Of a DNA stretch of 64,000 bases, positions 20,691 to 31,753 are shown piece after piece. Numbering within the stretch: the stretch's first letter is position 1; each line of letters starts with the position of its first letter. The translations under genes were made by a program, and so were the position numbers. The notes beneath the pieces are model-generated. The model was not told the DNA's origin. It saw only the letters and a program-made list of their open reading frames with translations, and did no database searches. This DNA is from Curvularia sp. ZM96 (Eukaryota > Ascomycota > Dothideomycetes > Pleosporales > Pleosporaceae), in the NCBI GenBank assembly GCA_022457065.1, contig JAJGBQ010000004.1, positions 806,001 through 870,000 on the forward strand. The letters run 5' to 3'.

Positions 20691-22046
20691 TTACACAAAT
20701 AACCCCTTGACCAATCCCTCAACAGCATTATAAACCTCACCCTCCTTCATCCCACCTGTCGCTCTCTCCGTAATGACTGGAATCTGATCTCTGCCCACTT
20801 CATAGTTCCTCAAATCACTATCCAGCCCTAAGTCCTTCACCAACTTCAGGATACTATCTCCGACCACCTCTGCATCCGCTTTGGTATCTCCAGAAGAGCG
20901 CTCGTTAATAAATGGAAGAAGACGAGCAATCTGCTCTGCAGCAGCCGGATCCTTTGCCTTCAGCTTTACGACATGTCCAAGCGTAAGGCAAGATGTGATT
21001 CCATGGGGTATTTTGTAAGGAGAGCCAAGAGCGTAACCCAACGCATGGGAGAGCCCCAGGCCGCCCTTGATGTTGTAGCCCAGGAAGCCCAGGGAGGCAA
21101 AAGCAGCAAGTTGCAGTTTCGTGATGATGTCCTCGTTCTTAGGATCTTGCTTGTACTTTGGTAACGCTTCGAACAACGTCGCTGCGCTCTGCAACGTCAA
21201 CCAGCGCGCGGGCATCTCGGAAGCGGTCGGATGGTAAAGTAACTCAACAGCGTGATCCATGGCGCGCAGACCGGTGCTCATCCATAGCCTCTCGGGTGTG
21301 TGGAGAGCGAATTTGGCGTCGTAGATGACAACATGGGGGACCAGTTCTTGTGCTCTGACGCCTGTCTTTACTCCGTCGGCTTGTGTGTAGCCTGCCATGA
21401 GCGTGCATTCGCTGGCGCTCAGAGTGGTGGGGATCGCGATATGATATAAGAACTTCCCCGTCTTTTCGTGCAGACGATAACTGATGGCTTTTGAACTGTC
21501 GATTGGACTTCCGCCACCGATAGAAATGACAGTGTCGATGTTGGTATCTTTCTTCAGAAGTTCGGTTGCTTCATCAAGCTGTGCGACAGGTGCATGTTCA
21601 CCAATCTTGCTGAATGTACCAGCATGCTTTTCGCCCAAAAGCTCTTCGACCTGTTTTACCAGGGGCGTTTTAGTGGCAAGCGAGTTACCGGTGATAATGA
21701 AGGCCTTGCTGGATTCCTTTGGGAGACAAGAAACCAAGTGCTGGGCGACAGAGTTTGGACCGTAATGCAGTCTCTGCAGTTGTGTGGGTTGCCACAAGCC
21801 AGATAAAGGATGGTTTGTCGCTTCTGTCATTTTCGGCTTGGAAACAGATGCAGTGGAGCTGTAATTAACTTTGTGTATAGACCCGAGGACCCTCGAGACC
21901 GGCAGTCTATGGTTGTTCAGAATTTGCAGTAGAGGCTTCCTTGTCTCACAGTCTCCAGCCTTGGTCCTAATGGTCCACGAAATGCAATGCGTGCGTGCGA
22001 TAGAACTAGAATATACTAGGATACGGGACGTTCGAACTGTGTACAT
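20691..22046 (-). CDS. Iron-ADH superfamily, maleylacetate-reductase-like
   Basis: Intronless frame of 451 residues; an inner ATG (MTEATNHP, 21830) gives 379 residues, the usual family length. The extra 72 residues are Arg/Ser/Thr-rich and nearly free of acidic residues at the start, fitting a mitochondrial presequence, so two isoforms are possible. The Rossmann part has SIGGGSPIDSSKA, the NAD(P)-binding signature, and IAIPTTLSASECT. In the metal-site region the usual Asp four residues before His is Arg (GLRAMDHAVELL). The usual HxxxH reads SHALGY, with Tyr in place of the second His, while IPHG is kept. This pattern fits the maleylacetate-reductase branch better than true iron alcohol dehydrogenases. 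Role may be reduction of maleylacetate in aromatic breakdown or of another keto acid; no pathway partner lies nearby. Confidence 0.85.
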   Translation of the reverse strand: MYTVRTSRILVYSSSIARTHCISWTIRTKAGDCETRKPLLQILNNHRLPVSRVLGSIHKVNYSSTASVSKPKMTEATNHPLSGLWQPTQLQRLHYGPNSVAQHLVSCLPKESSKAFIITGNSLATKTPLVKQVEELLGEKHAGTFSKIGEHAPVAQLDEATELLKKDTNIDTVISIGGGSPIDSSKAISYRLHEKTGKFLYHIAIPTTLSASECTLMAGYTQADGVKTGVRAQELVPHVVIYDAKFALHTPERLWMSTGLRAMDHAVELLYHPTASEMPARWLTLQSAATLFEALPKYKQDPKNEDIITKLQLAAFASLGFLGYNIKGGLGLSHALGYALGSPYKIPHGITSCLTLGHVVKLKAKDPAAAEQIARLLPFINERSSGDTKADAEVVGDSILKLVKDLGLDSDLRNYEVGRDQIPVITERATGGMKEGEVYNAVEGLVKGLFV

Positions 22047-22671
22047 AGATATTCAACTGAAGGCCGTCAGCACTGATGATGCATGTGTCCACAGAGAGAA
22101 GTGGAGGCAGACGGTTCGCTATGACGTAACATACTTCGACAGATGGGTGAAGCTGCTATATGGTGGGGCAACGGGATACTTCGCTCTCTTATTGGACGTA
22201 CTCAAGGTAACTGATCGAGAGACTTTTCAAAATTACAAACCAAAGAGTAGCCGCTTTGGAAAATAGTCACTGAGCCTCACAGCGGTCACAAACAGATTTG
22301 TGTATGAACATTTCATCATCGATTTAGAGCGGAGAAGTTAGCTGAGCGCTACCATCTCGCACCTCTATGCTATGGTACACTCCTTGGCTCCGCCATGGAT
22401 TACATCGTCCATCCCATATATCTTTTGTTCGCCAGAGGATATCACTCTTTCGTTATTCCGACATGAACCAAAGATCCGTAATGGGTACTAAAACAAACGC
22501 TAATGTGAGAAGAGAAATCGTCAAATATGATACAGAGATGCTCAAACACGGGCGAGGACATGAGGGTCTAGATAGACCTAACAGACCAACCGTGACCGAA
22601 TGCAAGACGCCTGCTTTTGGACGTGAATGACAACAATGGAAAACGAAACCGGGGCTGAGCAATTAAAGCGT
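22047..22671. other. Intergenic
   Basis: 5' side of the iron-ADH-like gene and 3' side of SSC1. Nothing recognised. Confidence 0.5.
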
Positions 22672-24085
22672 TTACTGCTTCTTCTCGCCCTCACCCTCCT
22701 GCTGGGGCTGCTCGCTCTGGTTCTGGCTCTCGGAGCGGGCCTTGTGCATCTGGTCGAACAGGCTCAGAGAAGCGTTCTGGAGCTCGTCGGTCTTCTCCTT
22801 GATCTCAGCAGCAGTGGCGCTACCCTCGCCAGACTGGCTCTGGGAGATGAACTCGCGCATGGAGGCGATCTTCTCCTTGATCTTCTCGGCCTCGGCCTTG
22901 TCGAGACGGTCCTCGAACTCCTTGAGGGCCTTCTCGGTGTCGTTCACAACGCTGTCGGCGCGGTTGGCAGCCTCGATGGCGTTCTTGCGCTCCTTGTCTT
23001 GCTCAGCGTACTGCTCGGAGTCCCTGACCATGCTCTCGATCTCGGACTCGGAAAGACCGGAACCGGAGGCAATGGTGATGGACTGGTCCTTGTTGGTGGA
23101 CTTGTCCTTGGCGTGGACGTGGACGATTGAGTCAGCGTCAATGTCGAAGGTGACCTCGATCTGGGGCACACCGCGGTGGGCCGGGGGAATGCCAACAAGC
23201 TGGAAGTTGCCAAGGAGCTTGTTGTCGCGGACGAGCTCACGCTCACCCTGGTAGACCTTGATCTCGACAGCGCTCTGGAAGTCAGCGGCGGTGGAGAAGA
23301 CCTGGGACTTCTTGGTGGGGATGGTGGTGTTGCGGTTGATCAGACGGGTGAACACTCCACCAAGGGTCTCGATACCAAGGGACAGAGGAGTGACATCGAG
23401 CAGGAGAAGGTCAGTGACCTCACCGGCAAGGACAGCACCCTGGATAGCAGCACCAATGGCAACAGCCTCATCGGGGTTGACCGACTTGGCGGGGTCGCGG
23501 CCGAAAATGCTCTTGACAGACTCGGTGACCTTGGGCATACGGGTCATACCACCAACAAGGATGACCTCGGAAATGTCAGTGGCCTTGAGGTTGGCGTCCT
23601 TGAGGGCCTTGCGGACAGGCTCAACAGTGCGGCTGATGAGCGGGTCCATCATCTTCTCGAGCTGAGCGCGAGTGAGCTTGGTGTTGATGTGCTTGGGTCC
23701 GGAAGCGTCGGCAGTGATGAAAGGCAGGTTGATGTCAGTCTGCGAGGAGGAGGAAAGCTCAATCTTGGCCTTCTCGGCGGCCTCACGGATACGCTGAATG
23801 GCCATGCGGTCGTTGTTCAGGTCGATACCCTGCTCCTTCTTGAACTGGTCGACGAGGTGGCGCACCAGCGTAATATCGAAGTCTTCACCTCCGAGATGGG
23901 TGTCGCCGTTGGTCGACTTGACCTCGAAGACACCGGACTGGATCTCGAGAATGGAAATATCAAAGGTACCACCACCGAGATCGTAGACGGCGACAACGTT
24001 GTCGGTGGCCTTGTCGAGACCGTAAGCGAGAGCGGCAGCAGTGGGCTCGTTGACGACACGGAGAACATTGAGACCAGCGATCTGA

Positions 24086-24156
<71 letters not shown>

Positions 24157-24795
24157 GTTCTTGCCCATGTAGGCCTCGGCGGTCTCCTTCATCTTTCCGA
24201 GGACGAAACCACCGACCTGGGAGGGCGAGTACTTCTGGCCCTGAGCCTCGAGCCAGGCATCACCGTTGGTGTGCTGGACGATCTTGTAGGGAACCTGCTT
24301 GATGTCGCGCTGGACCTCGGCGTCTGTGAACTTGCGGCCGATGAGACGCTTGGTGGCGAAGAGAGTGTTCTCTGGGTTGACGACAGCCTGACGCTTGGCA
24401 GCGATACCGACAAGACGCTCGCCTTCCTTTGTGAAACCAACAACGGAGGGGGTTGTGCGTCCACCTGGTAGTTTGTTAGCATTGCCGTCCCTTCTGAAAT
24501 CAGGTGGGGTATCACGTACCCTCAGAGTTCTCAATGATGCGTGGGACCTTGCCCTCCATGACAGCGACGGCGGAGTTGGTGGTACCCAGATCAATACCAA
24601 TGACTGAGCCCTTTACCTTCTCCTCGCCGCCCTCAGCATATCCTCGCGCAAACATGGCCGGAGCCCTGAATGCGGGAGTGCGTCTCGCCGCCGAAGCCGC
24701 ACGAGGCAAAAACTGCGATGAGGTCAGAAATAGTTCCAACAATGGAAAAAGATTGCACAATTGCTTACATTCCGTGATAACCTTGAGGACAGCAT
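22672..24795 (-). CDS. SSC1: Mitochondrial Hsp70 (mortalin/Ssc1)
   Basis: Exons 24795-24769, 24712-24520 and 24464-22672 (introns 56 and 55 bp) give 670 residues. Exon 1 encodes only MLSSRLSRN, and the presequence continues FLPRAASAARRTPAFRAPA..RGYA, an Arg-rich matrix signal. The ATPase domain starts GSVIGIDLGTTNSAVAVMEG and contains VYDLGGGTFDISIL and ILVGGMTRMPKV. The substrate domain has VTPLSLGIETLGGVFTRLI. The C-terminal tail is Gln/Glu-rich and ends EGEKKQ, as in matrix Hsp70s, with no EEVD or HDEL. Role: motor of the TIM23 import complex and matrix folding chaperone. Codon use is strongly biased to C-ending codons, a mark of high expression, which also creates a long open frame on the opposite strand. 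A heat-shock-element-like sequence lies ~125 bp upstream. Confidence 0.97.
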
Positions 24796-25451
24796 TTTGG
24801 CTTGTGTGAGACGCTGCGGAATTGGATGCAGGCGACAGAAAATGGGGTGTAGAGATGATGGGTGGGAGGATGGATGGAATATATGATGTAGTGATGGAAG
24901 CTTTGACGATAGACAAAATTCTCGGAGAAGGTTCTAGCTCGTTTTGGTGCTGGATTGCCGTCCGAGGTTCCGCTGCAAACGTCTGTGCTTCCGAATTGTA
25001 GCGAAAAGTGGACGACGCGACATAAACCCGGAATGGGCGGCGAAAGGCTCTTTTCCCATGACCGCTGCATACATAATTGGCCCTGTCGCCACAACCGTCT
25101 TGAGGTGGTGTGGTGGTGCTGAGCGTCCCAGTGCGCAAGGCTTGGCGCATACGTGCGAGTGTGGGGAGATGCTTGTCGGTGGTAACGCCCGGGCACCTCG
25201 AAACACTGCCGCTCTGCCGCATCATACCCTCTTACCAGCACCAGTGTACAGACGCGCTCGAATACAAGACAGCCCTAGCACTGCACTTACTTACACAACC
25301 TATCCCTATTGTCTGCTTGATACGATTCCCCAGTGTTGTGCGACCAAGCATCCTGTGACGTAGAAGGCCCTCTCCTGCTGGGCCTCACCAGCTCCGCTCA
25401 CTCCTGCAACACACGAAGACATGCAACCCTCTCCAACCTGACCGCAGAATT
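24796..25451. other. Divergent promoter region, SSC1 and WD40-like gene
   Basis: 656 bp between two divergent starts. It contains the HSE-like sequence listed separately; no other feature recognised. Confidence 0.5.
24919..24934 (-). promoter_or_regulatory. SSC1: Heat-shock-element-like array
   Basis: TTC-N5-GAA-N2-TTC units: TTC at 24919, GAA at 24927 and TTC at 24932. The last two are spaced as in a canonical nGAAnnTTCn element; the first has a gap of five. Position ~125 bp before the SSC1 ATG and the gene's identity make HSF control plausible. Confidence 0.4.
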
Positions 25452-27682
25452 ATGGCAGTCGATGAATTTCTGTGTGTAGACAGCCCTATCATGTCCTTTC
25501 GTCTGTACTGACTGCGACAGGAGTCGAGACACGGATACCTTTGTATTGGCTCAGAAGGCTTACTATCCTACTAAGATTCCTATCGCGTGAGCGCCGTACG
25601 ACCATCCAACTGTTGGTGGAGAGCTGACGTTTGCAGACATTACCAGCTGCGCCATTTCATTTCGTCCCCCGAACCTGACCTTCTCTACTATGCGAGCGGC
25701 GCGGCCGTCTACTGCCTCAATGCCGCCACACGAACACAGGCACACGTAACTACACTGCCCTGGGAAGCACGCTGCACGGCATCCGGATATGGCTATGTCT
25801 GCGTCGGAGGCGAGGAGCATGGCAACTTTGCTGCCATCAAAGTGACTGGCTTCCCTCCCATCGACCCATCTGACGTCGACGCTTCCTTGCCCCTGGAGTT
25901 CGAACACCGTCTGCCTCGACCTCCACTCCTAGGCGCTGCGTCGCGCATACGCCTCGAAAAGATCGGAGCTGACATTGTCAACTCGATATCGATACACAAG
26001 CTGCCTGGAGGGGAGGATGGCCCGGATGAAATCGTGGCGGTACTTACCAATAATGACAAGACAGTGCGCATCTACTCGCTCACACAGAACCTGGAACTCG
26101 CGGTACTTGACCTGCCCTTTGCAATGAATCATGCTTCGATATCGCCAGACGGAGAGATGTTGGTAGCTGTGGGCGACTCGCCGATCGGATACTTTTTCGA
26201 ACGAACAAAGTCACAAAAGAGTGGGAACAAAACAGCAGAGGGATGGATACAATCTACGCCGCCAGAATGGGAGCTCATGAAGCATGTGGCTTTGTATCGG
26301 CCTGCAAACTCGCATGCGGATGGCTACTTCACCACGGCATGGTCGCCTTCTGGACGTCTTTGCGCAGTTGGATCTGAGTGCGGATACATTACCGTGTTTG
26401 ATGTCGAGCTACTGAAAATCGTCGAGTACGGAGAGGATGCCATTCTGCAGTTGCTTAGTTCCACACGACCCGATACTCGTACTGGCCCTGGCGCGGTACG
26501 AACAATGCACTTCTCTCCCGCACCATGGGACTTTCTTGTGTGGAGCGAGGACCAAGGTAGAGTGTGCATCGCTGACTTGAGGGCGGGGTTGAAGGTCAAG
26601 CAGACAGTCACCTTGGATCCCAAAGAAGAGGGTTTGGAAAGTGTCGAGCTGGCTGACTTGGACTTGACTCTTAGTCCAGAGATGCATGAGCTGCGTCGCG
26701 AAGCAGACTTCATCCGAAGATATCGCCGCGCTCTGGACACCGAAGGGACTGCATCGGCAACGAATGCTGCAAACGAATACAACTTTGAGGCTGATTCAGA
26801 GCGACAGAGGTTACATCGTCGACTAGGCGTAGTTGAGTCGGACAACGATCCGCTTGGCTTGACAGCGCGCGAAAGGCAAGTCCTCAGTGCGTTACGTACA
26901 AACCACCGACAACGAGAGGAGTCCCGCGAGCAGGAGTTAACGCCCCGAAGCATCAACTACACGGCTTCCGGGCCACTCGACGCTGTACCGTAGGTTGAGG
27001 ACTTATCGCTGCTTAGAGCTTTAGACTGACATAACGCAGAGAAGCTACTGCTCGAGAAGTCGCCGAGGCCATGGCTCAGTTCATGACAGAAAGGGCAGGT
27101 CAGAGTCCTCCTCGCTGGCACTATGATCGTGCAGCACCCCGACGTCAAGCCTCTGTCATTGTGTCCATCAATGAAGGCACAATCAATGCTCCGGTAACGA
27201 TCACCAACATTACCGATTCGACCATTACGCGGTCGCCCAACCCCGTCCCGGCACAAACGCGTCGCATGACCAGCGAACTCGTTGCGTCGACAGATGAAGC
27301 GTGGCGCACAGTTGAGGAGGCGCTTGCTGCCGAGCAGACACGAGCTGCAAACCGCAGCGCTACATCACACCCGGCTCCTTCTGACAATGCCAATCCGCCT
27401 GAACTCCGCAACGAGCTTCGCCGTATTCGCCAACTTACACAAGCACGGGAACGCCTCCGAAATGCACGCGCTGGTCAGCCTATCACGGAAACGTACGAGT
27501 TCAGCCTTGGTCTCCGAAGGTCGAGTCGCGCCACTCATGACGCACGTCTGGGTGTGCGCACAGCGGGGTTGGCCATGAGCCAGGACGGACGGACGTTGTA
27601 CTGCGGAACAGAGGAAGGTATCTTCGAACTCAAGATGAATCTTCATGTGAGGAAGGCATTTCCCGCAATCACCCCGCGATAA
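25452..27682 (+). CDS. WD40-like DUF2415-type conserved fungal protein
   Basis: Four exons: 25452-25471 (20 nt), 25521-25586, 25637-26989 and 27040-27682 (introns 49, 50, 50 bp), giving 693 residues. The short first exons were found by extending the protein to a family-like N-terminus: MAVDEFLSRDTDTFVLAQ, then KAYYPTKIPIAHYQLRHFI. The body (~30-370) has beta-propeller-like repeats, e.g. DLLYYASGAAVYCLN, GYGYVCVGGEEHGNFAAI, AVLTNNDKTVRIYSL, ASISPDGEMLVAVGDS, TAWSPSGRLCAVGSECGYI and APWDFLVWSEDQGRVCIADLR. The C-terminal ~300 residues are charged and Gln/Arg-rich but end with another blade-like segment (GLAMSQDGRTLYCGTEEGI), which may close the ring. I believe this is the fungal DUF2415 family; its function is unknown to me. 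Confidence 0.85.
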
Positions 27683-28359
27683 ATTGCAGCATGCGAGGTT
27701 GCTTACTTTTCTTACGGTGGGTTAAAGTGTCTCTTTATGAGCCGGCATTTGTGGCGTTTATGGGTTGTGCGCGTGTGTAGTACTTGCATTCGTCTTGGCG
27801 ATCAGGACCTGAGCACATCGCCTGTTCTGCTGTTCTTGTATTGATTATAATCGTTCGTGTGGGCTTAAATTGGTTGAAACAGGTATACCCGTTCATTTAG
27901 GTAGTTGAAACAGCACTCGAACCATCCCGGAGTCAAGTGGTGGCTATCTTGTGTAATATGCGTGAGGTGGTGGATTCGTTATCTCAATCTGGGGTAAATG
28001 CCCCTCCTTCTCAATGCCCCTTGCTGCTCCGGATGCGGCACCGTGCGCGCGATGTTCGGAGCGAGGGAAAACTGCCGATTTGCCCTCGATGGCGCAATTC
28101 CAGCGGTGACTCCCCACCCATGCCACGACTAGAGTGCCTTGCACATGGTCTTGGGGACGCCCAGCGATACCTCTGATCTTTGGACTCACACTTTTGGTCG
28201 CTCAAAGTCTGCTGATTGCATCGATTATCGCTGCACCGGACGCCATCTACCCTTCAACACTCGCATTTCGTCATCGCCTCAACGCGCATCACGAATCTCG
28301 TGAGCCCCACGCCACAAGGCTTTCACTCAAGTCCGCAACGCGGACAATAAACAATCGCA
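27683..28359. other. Intergenic, 5' of cystathionine lyase gene
   Basis: Between the WD40-like stop and the cystathionine-lyase start, same direction. No recognised feature. Confidence 0.5.
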
Positions 28360-29831
28360 ATGTCGGCAGAGAGCTCCAAGAAGGCCGCCGCTGCTGGCAA
28401 GGCTGCCATTCCGCTCGACATTGATGGCCACAACCTGCCGCCTTCGCCAGCACCCAGCTCGCCTCGCAATGGCAAGAAGTATGCGCTGATGACGGAGCTG
28501 GTGTACACGGAGAGCAGCGACCAGTACAATGCCAGCTCCGTACCCATCTACCAAGTAAGCCCAGGGCATTTCCATGGACAAGAGTGATTACTTGTACATG
28601 GCAGCTAGCTAACACACCCAGACTGCCACTTTCAAGCAGGAGTCGGCGAGCGGCGGCGGCGGCGACTACGACTACACACGCTCTGGCAACCCTACGCGTA
28701 CACACCTAGAGAGACATCTTGCCAAGATTATGAATGCGAACCGCGCACTTGTTGTTTCTTCCGGTATGGGCGCCCTCGACGTCATCACTCGCCTCCTGCG
28801 ACCTGGAGACGAAGTCATTACCGGCGACGATCTGTACGGTGGAACAAACAGACTGCTCAAGTATCTCTCGACACACGGCGGTATCATCGTCCACCATGTC
28901 GACACCACGAATCCTGAAAGTGTCCGTGGGGTTGTCAACAACAAGACAGCCATGGTGCTTCTCGAGACGCCGACAAACCCTCTGATCAAGATCTGCGACA
29001 TTCCCGCCATCGCTGGCATCGCCCACGCGGCAAACCCCACTGCAATTGTTGCAGTCGACAACACCATGATGTCTCCCATGCTATTGAACCCGCTCGATCT
29101 CGGCGCTGATATCGTCTACGAGTCCGGCACCAAGTATCTTTCTGGCCACCACGACCTTATGGCTGGTGTCATCGCTATCAACGACTCAGCCCTAGGGGAC
29201 CGCCTCTTCTTCACCATCAACGCTTCAGGCTGTGGCCTTTCGCCTTTTGACTCTTGGTTGCTCCTTCGTGGTATCAAGACTCTGGGTGTTCGTATGGAGA
29301 AGCAGCAGGCAAATGCCATGCGCATTGCCAACTTCCTTGAATCCCACGGCTTCAAGGTCCGTTACCCAGGCTTGAAATCGCACCCTCAGTACGATCTGCA
29401 TTGGAGCATGGCACGTGGCGCTGGCGCTGTGTTGTCCTTTGAAACCGGGGATGTCACCGTTAGTGAACGCATTGTTGAGAGTGCAAGGCTATGGGGCATT
29501 AGTGTAAGCTTTGGATGCGTGAACTCGCTCATTAGTATGCCTTGCCGCATGAGCCATGCGAGCATTGACGAGAAGACAAGAAAGGAGAGGAACATGCCCG
29601 AGGACATTATCCGCTTGTGTGTTGGCATTGAGGATCCCGAGGATTTGATTGACGATCTGAGTCGTGCTGTAAGTCGCCGACTAAAACTTTCGATGGCGGA
29701 TTGCTAACAGGGTATAGCTTGTGCAAGCTGGCGCTGTCAATATCACGACCGAGGGTTTCCGTGCCTTAGCTGCAGAGGCCCCCGTGCCCACCCAGCCCTC
29801 CGAAGCTGTTCCTGCTCCTGCTGAGTCTTGA
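28360..29831 (+). CDS. Cystathionine beta-lyase-type PLP enzyme
   Basis: Exons 28360-28554, 28622-29668 and 29718-29831 give 451 residues of the Cys/Met-metabolism PLP family. Seen are YDYTRSGNPTRTHLERHL, SSGMGALDVI (cofactor phosphate site), ETPTNPLIKICDI, VAVDNTMMSP (Asp binding the PLP ring nitrogen), and ESGTKYLSGHHDLMAG with the Schiff-base Lys236. SFGCVNSLISMPCRMSHA and the VGIEDPEDLI active-site segment follow. The reaction expected is cleavage of cystathionine to homocysteine, pyruvate and ammonia, in methionine synthesis. Beta-lyases, gamma-lyases and gamma-synthases share this fold; the overall wording is nearest the fungal beta-lyases, but the assignment rests on similarity. The N-terminus has ~35 extra Ala/Pro-rich residues with no clear targeting signal, and the tail is Pro/Ala-rich. 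Confidence 0.88.
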
Positions 29832-30751
29832 ACAACCAACCCTAGTCACCGCTGTCCTGCTCTGCAATAGCAGGTTAACGTGATACCCCTTTTCTCTCTA
29901 ATTGTCAGGGAAAGACTTCACTTCGTAACTCTCTCTGACCCAGTCACCTCTGTCACTGCCTCTGGTTTGGAGCGTAGTGTTAACGTGATATTTGCCTGCT
30001 TGGTTTAGCATAGCTATAGGCATCTCTGACGCTTGTCAGGATGAAAAGATTCCCTTGTTGTTCAATGCAAAACATATTTATCAAAGCACGTGTAGATGTT
30101 GTTATAATTGTGTTTCTTCAGCAATTGTATAGAGCGGTGGCCTCTACATTGGCCACTGTTTTGACGAAGCCAGTCGTGAGATTGGGCTAGGTCTCGATTT
30201 AAACTACAGGTACTTTGCAAATACCGTGCTTACGTGTATGCGAAGTTCAGTCAAGCACTCCGCGTGTATTGGACCGATGGGGCCGAGTACGGATTCCGGA
30301 GAGTTTACGCCAAGCACGCCGGCATGTTTATGAAAAAGAGCCGGACGCCCCGGGACGTGCCAGCACCTCAAAGTCCTCTAGCAGCGTACGCTTACGAGCA
30401 CCGGCATGCTTGTGTATTGCTTGAATCCTCACCGTGTTCATCCAGCTTTAAGATCTCACTTCGATTTGAAACCCGTCTCGAACATAGCGTCGCGCCTATG
30501 GCATGTTGATACAGGGTGTATTTGCGTGCCTGAAACAACCGCCGGGCACGCGATAAGCTCTCCAACTTAATGAAGAAAAAGAAAAGACGTTTTTAGCGTT
30601 TTTGAAATAGACCCAGATCCGAATCACACCAGAGTATCTGACGATTGTGAAGAGAAAGCGTCTGAGTGTGTCAGCGGCGATCCGATTAGGCCGCCGTCAG
30701 GCCCAAGAGGCCGTAATCCAGATACAAGAAAGAAAACGACTGCAGATCACC
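29832..30751. other. Intergenic, 0.9 kb
   Basis: Downstream of the lyase gene and upstream of the F-box-like gene. The frame of the next gene is open from ~30647 but without ATG before 30752. Nothing else recognised. Confidence 0.5.
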
Positions 30752-31753
30752 ATGAAGCAGTTCTTGGAGCTTCCCCGCGAATTGCGAGACATGATCTACA
30801 AAGAGATCCTAATGCCGACCGAGCGACTTCCAAGGCGTCAAGACACTCAGTCAGCATCTAACTGGTACCTGATCAGTCAGCCCCACCAGACTATTGCGGG
30901 TTCTCGGATCTTTATATCGTCTCGAGAGATTCCCGGCACGTGTGGCAGTATGCTGGCATGCAATCGCCAGATCAACAAAGAGATGATGCAGATTGTCGAC
31001 AGAGCGCGAGAAACGGGGCAGCTGGCTACGCGGATGGATTGTCTTGTACAAAACAACGCGCACTACTTCACCTGGCTCGCTCTACCATGTGTCAAACCAG
31101 CGAAACGGAGCGTGTTGGAACAGCAAAAGGAGATCAAGCAGAGCTGGATGAGCATGATCATCGACATTTGGAGCTGGATAGCCAGCGTTCTCATTGCAAC
31201 AGCCGTCAATGATAAGGGCAAGTCTGGCGGCCGGCTGTTCTCCACGAGTCTTGACCCGTCATACGCAACTATAGAGCGGCTGTGTATAGATATTCGGCCC
31301 TTTGAGTCCAACGTACCGAGTGTGGAGGAATCACAGACATCTTGGGCTATATGTGCCGCTCTCAAGCATCTATTCGATAACGGCCCTGACATTCAGCGCA
31401 GAAACCGCCGCGTTGACTGCGTGGATGAAGTCGTTCTGAATATCATCCCTCCAGCAGACGAGGCTTCAGACAAGTATCCAGGCCAAGAGAGTGACGAAGA
31501 CACATTGTTTGTTCCCGAATCCCACGAGACGGCCACGGAGCTCCTGCGCAATGAGCTGGTGGATGTCTGGGACAAGATCTGGTCTGCGACAGCGGCTAAT
31601 GGAAACGACATCAAGGCGATGCTATACCGCACACTGCTTGGGAGAATCAAGCGCGTGCGCATATGTGTTGATGGAGTGACGTTCCGGACCAGAGGGCTCG
31701 CGGTGGAGCTGGAGAGGGGGCGAGCAGAAATGAGAAGAATCCAGATGAGATAG
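30752..31753 (+). CDS. F-box/2EXR-like hypothetical protein
   Basis: Intronless, 333 residues from the first in-frame ATG (MKQFLELPRELRDMIYKEIL). That opening, a short FLELPxELRxxIY helix pair, is the hallmark of a large group of filamentous-fungal proteins related to F-box and 2EXR domains. The rest matches their usual plan: a recorded-name-like ACNRQINKEMM stretch (~70-80), then mixed alpha/beta with ERLCIDIRPFE and RIKRVRICVDGVTFRTRGLAVE. Upstream frame is open for 35 codons and basic (KRKRLSVSAAIRLGRRQAQ), so a longer start through a non-visible exon is possible. Function unknown; such genes are often lineage-expanded and rarely characterised. Confidence 0.75.
   Translation: MKQFLELPRELRDMIYKEILMPTERLPRRQDTQSASNWYLISQPHQTIAGSRIFISSREIPGTCGSMLACNRQINKEMMQIVDRARETGQLATRMDCLVQNNAHYFTWLALPCVKPAKRSVLEQQKEIKQSWMSMIIDIWSWIASVLIATAVNDKGKSGGRLFSTSLDPSYATIERLCIDIRPFESNVPSVEESQTSWAICAALKHLFDNGPDIQRRNRRVDCVDEVVLNIIPPADEASDKYPGQESDEDTLFVPESHETATELLRNELVDVWDKIWSATAANGNDIKAMLYRTLLGRIKRVRICVDGVTFRTRGLAVELERGRAEMRRIQMR

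Noticed and set aside
23176..24471. 431-codon open frame on the plus strand opposite SSC1
   Set aside because: Antisense shadow created by the strong C-ending codon bias of the Hsp70 gene; Leu/Gly/Val/Asp-rich nonsense with no fold, a well-known artefact of hsp70 genes.
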